This document shows, piece by piece, positions 1 through 4,659 of a DNA stretch of 16,064 nucleotides. The notes beneath the pieces are model-generated. The model was not told the DNA's origin, made no database searches, and was given only the letters and a program-made list of their open reading frames with translations. The position numbers and the translations under genes were made by a program. Location of the stretch: NCBI GenBank assembly GCA_910579485.1, contig CAJTVO010000081.1:1-16064 (forward strand), given 5' to 3'. Position 1 is the stretch's first letter. Every line of letters begins with the position of its first letter. The stretch is from an uncultured Oscillospiraceae bacterium. GTDB taxonomy: Bacteria; Bacillota; Clostridia; Oscillospirales; Oscillospiraceae.

Positions 1-20
1 AAATCCTGCTTGTTTTCCAT
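1..20 (-). CDS. 5' end of a second LRR_5 (BspA-like) protein, cut by window edge
   Basis: Read on the minus strand, the first 20 bases start with ATG at 20-18 and encode MENKQD plus part of a Phe codon. This is identical to the start of the LRR protein whose ATG lies at 3111. An AGGAGG ribosome binding site lies at 30-35. Bases 1-35 match 3092-3126 at all but one position, covering start codon, spacer and Shine-Dalgarno. The gene lies 38 nt downstream of the MoxR ATPase stop codon, so it is probably co-transcribed with it, just as the other LRR gene follows the vWA gene. Only the first codons are visible; the LRR content is inferred from the identical leader. Confidence 0.7.
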
Positions 21-58
21 GTTAAAATTCCTCCTGTAAATGTTTGGTAATTTTGATT

Positions 59-1585
59 TTAAACCTCGTCCAGATCCCAATCAATATCCTCCATCTTCCG
101 GATGATCTCCTGCTGCCGCTCGTAGAACAGCAGCTCCTTATTCCGCTCGTAGTATTCTTTACACCCGTAGCGCCCAATGAACCGGGCGCAGTGGGGGTTG
201 AGGGTCAGTTCCGTCACCATGATCAGCAGCTCCTGCCCGTCGGGGAAGACCTCGCCGCAGAAGCGGAACAGGTTGGACAGTTTCTTCCCGGCGTCCCCGG
301 CAGATTTGCGCAGCCCTGCTATCCGCTGGTCGAAGTCCTTTTTCAGCAGGGCAAAGGCGGCTTTCCCGTCTTCTGGGCGTTCCTTCACCAGCATGGCCCG
401 CTCTTCCTCTAAAACAGCGCAAACGCTCTCCAACGTCAATTGGTCCTCCCGGCTCATGGAGGACGCCCGCCGCCCGGCGGTCAGGGCCGCCCGCTGGCTC
501 TTGATCTGCTTCTCCAGCAGCTTGGACGCCTCCGCTCCCGGCTTGGCCAACTCCGTCCGCACCGCTCGCAGCGCCTCTAACAGCTGCATCTGGGCCGCCT
601 CGACGGCGCACACGGAGCGCAAGAATTCTGTCACTCCATCCAGCAGCAGGCCCAGCAAGGAAAGCCGCTCGTCGAATTTCGCCTTCCGGGCCCGGTCCTT
701 GATGGACTCTTCCACCTTGCCGGAGAGGATTTTATCCACTTGGTAGTCGGAGCGGTACTTGTTGAACAGGTCGTAGTAGATGGCAAAATCCTTGGCGATC
801 TTCCGGTTTTGCAGGTACTGGCCCACCAGATTCTCGTCAATTTTCAGCCCGTGCTGTTCGTACAGCCGCATCATGTCCGACAGGTCGGACCAGCCTCGGG
901 CGGTGACGAACCGCTTGCCGTCCACGGTGGTCTCCACCTGGTAGAAGTCCGACTTTTTGATCTCCAGATAGGTCATGACGGCGGGGTGAGTGGAGCGGCT
1001 GTAGGCGTACTCCTTCCAGGCGTCGAAGTCGGGCTCCACGTCCACCCGCTTGAGCCGGTCCCAGGTGACGATGTCGAACTCCCGGACCGAGTTGTTATAC
1101 TCCGGCGGGTTGCCCGCCGTCACCACGATCCAGCCGTCGGGGACCTTGTGGCGGCCGAAAATCTTGTACTGCAAAAACTGGAGCATGGAGGGGGCCAGGG
1201 TCTCGGACACGCAGTTGATCTCGTCCAGGAACAAAATGCCCTCCTTGACCCCGGCGTCCTCCATCAGGTCGTAGACCGAGGCAATGATCTCGCTCATGGT
1301 GTACTCGGACACGTCGTACTCCTTGCCGCCGTAAGTCTTGCGGACGATGAAGGGCAGGCCCAGGGCGCTCTGGCGGGTGTGGTGGGTCATGGAGTAGCTC
1401 ACCAGCCCCACCCCCAGCTCCGCCGCGATCTGCTCCATGATGGCCGTTTTGCCGATGCCCGGAGGGCCCATGAGGAACACGGGCCGCTGCTGCTCGATGG
1501 GGATGACGTAATTGCCGAAGGGGTCCTTGGTGAAATACGCCGTCATGGCGTTCTGAATTTGTGTTTTGGCTTGTTTGATGTTCAT
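59..1585 (-). CDS. MoxR-family AAA+ ATPase
   Basis: This 508-residue protein is a predicted cytoplasmic AAA+ chaperone-like ATPase of the MoxR group. Walker A is GPPGIGKT at residues 40-47 and Walker B is ILFLDE at about 117-122. A sensor-1 Asn lies in AGNPPE near residue 159, and candidate arginine-finger residues lie in WDRLKR near 175-180. After the ATPase core (about 1-300) comes a helical, charged extension of about 200 residues, longer than in minimal MoxR proteins. MoxR ATPases usually work with a vWA protein, and one is encoded at 3131-4486. The ATG at 1585 is preceded by an AAAGGAAG ribosome binding site. A TACAAT -10-like box lies at 1617-1612 on the minus strand without a convincing -35. 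The gene is separated from the vWA/LRR pair by a toxin-antitoxin cassette on the other strand. YehL-like is the best subfamily guess, by context. Confidence 0.9.
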   Translation of the reverse strand: MNIKQAKTQIQNAMTAYFTKDPFGNYVIPIEQQRPVFLMGPPGIGKTAIMEQIAAELGVGLVSYSMTHHTRQSALGLPFIVRKTYGGKEYDVSEYTMSEIIASVYDLMEDAGVKEGILFLDEINCVSETLAPSMLQFLQYKIFGRHKVPDGWIVVTAGNPPEYNNSVREFDIVTWDRLKRVDVEPDFDAWKEYAYSRSTHPAVMTYLEIKKSDFYQVETTVDGKRFVTARGWSDLSDMMRLYEQHGLKIDENLVGQYLQNRKIAKDFAIYYDLFNKYRSDYQVDKILSGKVEESIKDRARKAKFDERLSLLGLLLDGVTEFLRSVCAVEAAQMQLLEALRAVRTELAKPGAEASKLLEKQIKSQRAALTAGRRASSMSREDQLTLESVCAVLEEERAMLVKERPEDGKAAFALLKKDFDQRIAGLRKSAGDAGKKLSNLFRFCGEVFPDGQELLIMVTELTLNPHCARFIGRYGCKEYYERNKELLFYERQQEIIRKMEDIDWDLDEV

Positions 1586-1661
1586 AGCGGCTTCCTTTTT
1601 TCAAAATTCTGATTGTATTTTGTGTGAAATTATGATATCCTACTTGTAAGGAGGTGGTATT

Positions 1662-1934
1662 ATGCCAAACATTCGCCCGATCTCCGATTTACGGAGCAGT
1701 GCCAATGAAATTTCCGACTTCTGCCGTCAGACCGGGGAGCCGGTCTATATCACCCGCAACGGGGCGGGAGACATGGTGGTAGTCAGCATGGAGGCTTACG
1801 AACGCCAGCAGGCCCTGATCGACCTGTACGGAAAGCTGGCCGTTGCGGAACAGGAGATCGCCTCCGGCGCGGAGGGAGAAGACTTTCTGACCTTCGCCCG
1901 CCAGTTGAGGGAGTCTGTGCATGGAGCGGTATAA
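1662..1934 (+). CDS. Phd/YefM-family antitoxin
   Basis: This 90-residue protein has the family's N-terminal DNA-binding layout (residues 1-50): an opening ISDLRSSANEISDF segment, then the PVYITRNG and VVVSMEAYE strands and helix. The helical C terminus would bind and neutralise the toxin. ATG 1662 follows a textbook AAGGAGGTGG site at 1648-1657. A TATGAT -10-like box lies at 1631-1636 with only a weak -35. The reading frame overlaps the downstream toxin gene by 14 nt, the usual type II arrangement with translational coupling. The pair is expected to repress its own promoter. It stands on the opposite strand inside an otherwise minus-strand MoxR/vWA/LRR cluster. Confidence 0.92.
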   Translation: MPNIRPISDLRSSANEISDFCRQTGEPVYITRNGAGDMVVVSMEAYERQQALIDLYGKLAVAEQEIASGAEGEDFLTFARQLRESVHGAV

Positions 1935-2223
1935 GGTCAAAATCTATCCCTCCGCCCAGCAGGACCTGCGGGATATCGTGGACTATCTCAATACCCTCTC
2001 ACCCAGTGCCGCCCTGCGGTATTACGACAAGCTGACCGAGGAGATCGCCAGCCTGTCAACCATGCCGGAGCGGTGTCCGAGACCCCGGGACCTGGCTTTG
2101 GCGGCAAAAGGCTACCGGTATCTGATCGTGGAAAACTATCTGATTTTTTATGTCGTATCCGGAGGCACGGTGCAGATACGGCGCATCCTATACGGCCGCA
2201 GAGATTACCGCGCACTGCTTTGA
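1921..2223 (+). CDS. RelE/ParE-family toxin
   Basis: This 100-residue protein has the small RelE/ParE fold pattern: KVKIYPSAQQDLRDIVDYL at the N terminus (beta strand then long helix), a central RCPRPRDLALAAKGYRYLIV segment, and C-terminal strands ending in QIRRILYGRRDYRALL. RelE members cleave mRNA on the ribosome and ParE members poison gyrase; sequence alone does not decide which applies. The C-terminal basic/Tyr-rich R-R-x-Y segment is common in both. ATG 1921 overlaps the antitoxin stop codon (1932-1934) in another frame. A strong hairpin terminator follows within 20 nt, so the pair forms a compact, self-contained cassette. Confidence 0.92.
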   Translation: MERYKVKIYPSAQQDLRDIVDYLNTLSPSAALRYYDKLTEEIASLSTMPERCPRPRDLALAAKGYRYLIVENYLIFYVVSGGTVQIRRILYGRRDYRALL

Positions 2224-2241
2224 AGTAAATTTGAATGATCC

Positions 2242-2279
2242 CCGCCCGCCGGAGCGCCCGGCGGGCGGATGTTTGTTTT
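2242..2279 (+). terminator. Intrinsic terminator after toxin gene
   Basis: A perfect 10-bp GC stem (CCGCCCGCCG at 2242-2251, CGGCGGGCGG at 2259-2268) has a 7-nt loop and is followed by ATGTTTGTTTT. It ends the toxin-antitoxin transcript. It also lies just past the stop of the convergent LRR gene, but the minus-strand side lacks a clear T tract, so it is mainly a plus-strand terminator. Confidence 0.85.
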
Positions 2280-3111
2280 ACAGCCCCTTCAGCTTAAATT
2301 CCTTCGTCGGGTCCACGGGCTTCAAATTCCTGCCCGCATAGTCCAGCACCGCCGCCTTGGCCGCGATATTGTTCTGCTTATCGCACTCCTCCAGCAGGGG
2401 GTCGATGTCCTTGCGGACGATCATCTTCTCTGCAAGCATCACCCGCAGCAGCTCCTCGTGCTGAACCGACAAAGGGAAAAGCCGCTTTTTCTGGCCCTTG
2501 ATGTACTTGAGATAGCCCGCTTTGATTTCCTCATTGATCTCCCGGCTGTCCAGATACGCCTTGGCAAAACCAGCGCACGCCTTGGGCTTTTCCGACGTAT
2601 CAAAGTTAGAAACGGGGATGTGAGGCGCAATCAAAGCCGGAAAAGAGCCCAAAAATGCGTCTTTGCCAATCTTGGTAACACTCTTCGGGATGGTGACGCT
2701 GGTCAGGCTGGTGCAGTCCTCGAAGGCACTGCGCCAGATTTCCGTGACGCCCGCCGGGATGGTCACGCTGGTCAGGCTGGCGCAGCCCCTGAAGGCACCC
2801 CACCCGATTTCCGTGACGCCCGCCGGGATGGTCACGCTGGTCAGGTTCGCGCAGTCCTTGAAGGCACTCCACCCGATTTCCGTGACGCCCGCCGGGATGG
2901 TCACGCTGGTCAGGTTCGCGCAGCCATAGAAGGTACTCCCCCCGATTTCCGTGACACCCTCCGGGATGGTGACGCTGGTCAGGTTCGCGCAGCCAGAGAA
3001 GGCACTCTCGCCGATTTTCGTGACGCCCGCCGGGATGGTGACATCTCCGCCGGGGCCTTTGTATTTCTCCAAAACGCCCTTCGTGATAACAAAATCCTGC
3101 TTGTTTTCCAT
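2278..3111 (-). CDS. BspA-type leucine-rich repeat (LRR_5) protein, cytoplasmic form
   Basis: This 277-residue protein has no signal peptide, unlike surface BspA proteins. Residues 1-23 form a leader (ending KYKGPGGDV-type) shared with the 4660-7125 protein. Residues 24-155 hold about five and a half 23-residue LRR_5 units of the form SVTIPxGVTEIGxxAFxxCxxLT. Residues 156-277 form a helical C-terminal domain ending in DPTKEFKLKGL. The ATG at 3111 is preferred over an upstream in-frame start at 3324, because it has an AGGAGG site at 3121-3126 and because the upstream part lies inside the vWA gene. It starts 19 nt after the vWA stop, so the two are very probably one operon. LRR_5 proteins usually mediate protein binding; here the partner may be the vWA/MoxR complex (inference). 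Confidence 0.85.
   Translation of the reverse strand: MENKQDFVITKGVLEKYKGPGGDVTIPAGVTKIGESAFSGCANLTSVTIPEGVTEIGGSTFYGCANLTSVTIPAGVTEIGWSAFKDCANLTSVTIPAGVTEIGWGAFRGCASLTSVTIPAGVTEIWRSAFEDCTSLTSVTIPKSVTKIGKDAFLGSFPALIAPHIPVSNFDTSEKPKACAGFAKAYLDSREINEEIKAGYLKYIKGQKKRLFPLSVQHEELLRVMLAEKMIVRKDIDPLLEECDKQNNIAAKAAVLDYAGRNLKPVDPTKEFKLKGL
2673..3050 (-). repeat. 69-bp tandem repeats coding for LRR units
   Basis: The LRR-coding segment repeats with an exact 69-bp period. The CCGTGACG-like core recurs at 2742, 2811, 2880, 2949 and 3018 (plus-strand coordinates), and a more diverged unit starts near 2673. Adjacent units are nearly identical at the DNA level, implying recent duplication or gene conversion. 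Units of the same kind, in the opposite orientation, occur at about 4741-5070. Confidence 0.9.
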
Positions 3112-3130
3112 GGTAAAATTCCTCCTAAAA

Positions 3131-4486
3131 TCAAATTTCATCCTTCTGCAACACCAGCTTGATGGCCCAGGGGGGCACATCGGGGTTATTATACTCGTCC
3201 TCCAGGAAGACGAAGGCGGCGGCGTAGTCCGGTTTTTTCTCCGGGAAGCTGCCGTACCCGTCGGTGAAGTAGATGAGGCCTCTGAGGTTCTGAAACTCTT
3301 TTTTCCGCCGCAGCTCGTCCACACGGGCGAACACGGGCCGGAAGTCGGTGCCCCCCAGGCCCTTGATGGTCATGGTTTTCAGGTATGCGTCAAATTCCTC
3401 CTGGCTGGTGATCTTCACATCCTCCTGAATGTCCGCGTCGCACTGGATGATGTGCAGGTTGATTTTGGAAAAGAAGCTCTCGGTGGATTTTAACACATTA
3501 TAGGTCTTCTGGACAAATTTCTGTACCAGCTCCCCAGAGGTGGAGCCGGAGGTGTCGATGGCAATCACAAATTCCCGGATGCGCTTGACCTCCCGGTATT
3601 CCAGGGGTTCGATGAGGGGCATATTTTGGTAGAGCTTCAGCCCGTAGGTGTAGTAGACATAGTCGAACTCGTCCGGGTCCAGCCGCATGACCTCCCCCCG
3701 GACGGCAAACTTTTTCAAAAAGGCGGTGTAGTCGTACCTCTCCCGGTTGACGGCCAGCAGGTTCTGGGTCAGCGCCCCGGCCCGGTCGCCCTGGAGCTTG
3801 GAGAAGGTTTCCAGATCCATCTGCATCCGGGCGGAGATGTCCTTCCAGGTCTGCTCCATAGCGGCGGAGAGACCGCTGTTTCCCTCGCCGGGAAGGCCGT
3901 TTTCGTCACTGTTTCCCTCGCTGGGAGGGCCGTTTTCGTCGCTGTTTCCGCCAGCAGAAGCTGTGGCCTTTGGGGGCAGATACCAGGGGGTGTGGTCATC
4001 TCCCCAGAACAGCCTCCGCAGCTTCTCCGGGTCCAGGGGCGGGTGGTCCTGGAAGTGGCGGTAGAGCTTTTCGGCGGTGAGGGGTTTGACCGTCTGGCGG
4101 AGCCGGGCCAGCTCGGCCTGCTGCGGTTCCTGCCGCTTGGCGGCGGTGCTGGGGAGCAGCAGGCCGTTGATGACCTCCTCCACCGCAATGTCACAGGACA
4201 GGTCCCACAGCGTCCGGTCCACCAGCGTGTGGACGTACATATGCCGGAACACGCAGTGGAACACCAGATGCAGATAGTCCCGGACGGACTGCTCCTTTTC
4301 CTCCTTGTACCGGAGCAGGACGTGCCGGGGGTCGTAGTACAGGTTCTGCCCGTCGGTGGCGAAGGGCAGGGATGCGGGGGTGAGGACGAATTGGCTCAGG
4401 GCGGCGTCCAGGAACCGCAGGTTGACCAAAAGGGTGTTCCTGGACAGCAAAAGTATCTCACGGGCTAACGTTTCCGCTTGGGTCAT
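3131..4486 (-). CDS. vWA-domain protein with degenerate metallopeptidase-like N domain (DUF2201-like)
   Basis: This 451-residue protein has a C-terminal von Willebrand A domain with a complete MIDAS: DTSGSTS at 311-317, the Thr of GLGGTDF near 380 and the Asp of FTDGYG near 409. The N-terminal part resembles the predicted metallopeptidase domain of DUF2201 proteins. However, its HExxH-like motif reads HLVFH (73-77), lacking the catalytic Glu, so peptidase activity is doubtful. A Gly/Asn/Asp/Glu-rich linker, encoded by a 33-bp repeat, joins the halves. The start at 4486 is chosen over an in-frame ATG at 4519 because AGGAGGGG lies at 4494-4501, with 7-nt spacing. vWA proteins are the usual partners of MoxR ATPases. 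The gene is first in an operon with the LRR gene and divergent from the LRR-DUF4132 gene. Confidence 0.87.
   Translation of the reverse strand: MTQAETLAREILLLSRNTLLVNLRFLDAALSQFVLTPASLPFATDGQNLYYDPRHVLLRYKEEKEQSVRDYLHLVFHCVFRHMYVHTLVDRTLWDLSCDIAVEEVINGLLLPSTAAKRQEPQQAELARLRQTVKPLTAEKLYRHFQDHPPLDPEKLRRLFWGDDHTPWYLPPKATASAGGNSDENGPPSEGNSDENGLPGEGNSGLSAAMEQTWKDISARMQMDLETFSKLQGDRAGALTQNLLAVNRERYDYTAFLKKFAVRGEVMRLDPDEFDYVYYTYGLKLYQNMPLIEPLEYREVKRIREFVIAIDTSGSTSGELVQKFVQKTYNVLKSTESFFSKINLHIIQCDADIQEDVKITSQEEFDAYLKTMTIKGLGGTDFRPVFARVDELRRKKEFQNLRGLIYFTDGYGSFPEKKPDYAAAFVFLEDEYNNPDVPPWAIKLVLQKDEI
3876..3949 (-). repeat. 33-bp tandem repeat in the vWA linker
   Basis: Two units, 3876-3908 and 3909-3941, plus the first 8 bases of a third, begin CTGTTTCC on the plus strand. 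They encode two 11-residue acidic/Gly units of the type GNSDENGxPxE. The repeat lies in the linker between the N domain and the vWA domain, so copy number would only change linker length. Confidence 0.8.
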
Positions 4487-4523
4487 GGCGGGTCCCCTCC
4501 TGTTGTGAATAAATTCCAAATAT

Positions 4524-4552
4524 AGTGTACCACCTTACAAAAAATTGTGCAA
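4524..4552 (-). promoter_or_regulatory. Promoter of the vWA-LRR operon
   Basis: On the minus strand, TTGCAC (-35, bases 4552-4547) and TACACT (-10, bases 4529-4524) are 17 nt apart, with TGG just before the -10 (extended -10). The start of transcription would be near 4517, about 30 nt before the ATG at 4486. The -35 lies one base from the shared dyad. Confidence 0.65.
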
Positions 4553-4569
4553 CTATGCAGCCAGCATAT
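4552..4569. promoter_or_regulatory. Operator-like dyad shared with the kinase/XRE intergenic region
   Basis: The 18-bp sequence ACTATGCAGCCAGCATAT contains the dyad TATGC-N5-GCATA (4554-4568). It lies exactly between the -35 boxes of two divergent promoters. The same 18 bases recur at 11370-11387, next to the XRE regulator gene. It is probably a binding site for that XRE protein (inference). Confidence 0.65.
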
Positions 4570-4597
4570 GGTTTTTGCGTTTCGGATGTGGTATGAT
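4569..4597 (+). promoter_or_regulatory. Promoter of the LRR-DUF4132 gene
   Basis: A weak -35 (TGGTTT, 4569-4574) and a good -10 (TATGAT, 4592-4597) are 17 nt apart, with TGG before the -10 as an extended element. The poor -35 immediately next to the dyad fits an activator-dependent promoter, though repression is also possible. Confidence 0.6.
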
Positions 4598-4659
4598 AGA
4601 AGAAATTCTTTCGGGATGGCGTTTCCCGGTCAAATACAACCTATAAAGGAGACTGCGGT

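Noticed and set aside
740..1612. 290-residue plus-strand frame opposite the MoxR gene
   Set aside because: It is antisense to a gene with intact Walker A and B motifs and has no domain of its own.
2673..3050. Repeat array as a CRISPR
   Set aside because: The period is exactly 69 bp with no unique spacers, and it is in frame with LRR units.
2269..3162. Plus-strand frame with collagen-like 23-residue repeats
   Set aside because: The repeats are the reverse complement of the LRR-coding 69-bp units, not an independent repeat protein.
3112..3324. Upstream in-frame start for the short LRR protein
   Set aside because: It would overlap the vWA gene by almost 200 nt and lacks a ribosome binding site. 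The ATG at 3111 has AGGAGG, and the same start is repeated at position 20.
3626..4468. 280-residue plus-strand frame
   Set aside because: It is antisense to the vWA gene, which carries a full MIDAS.
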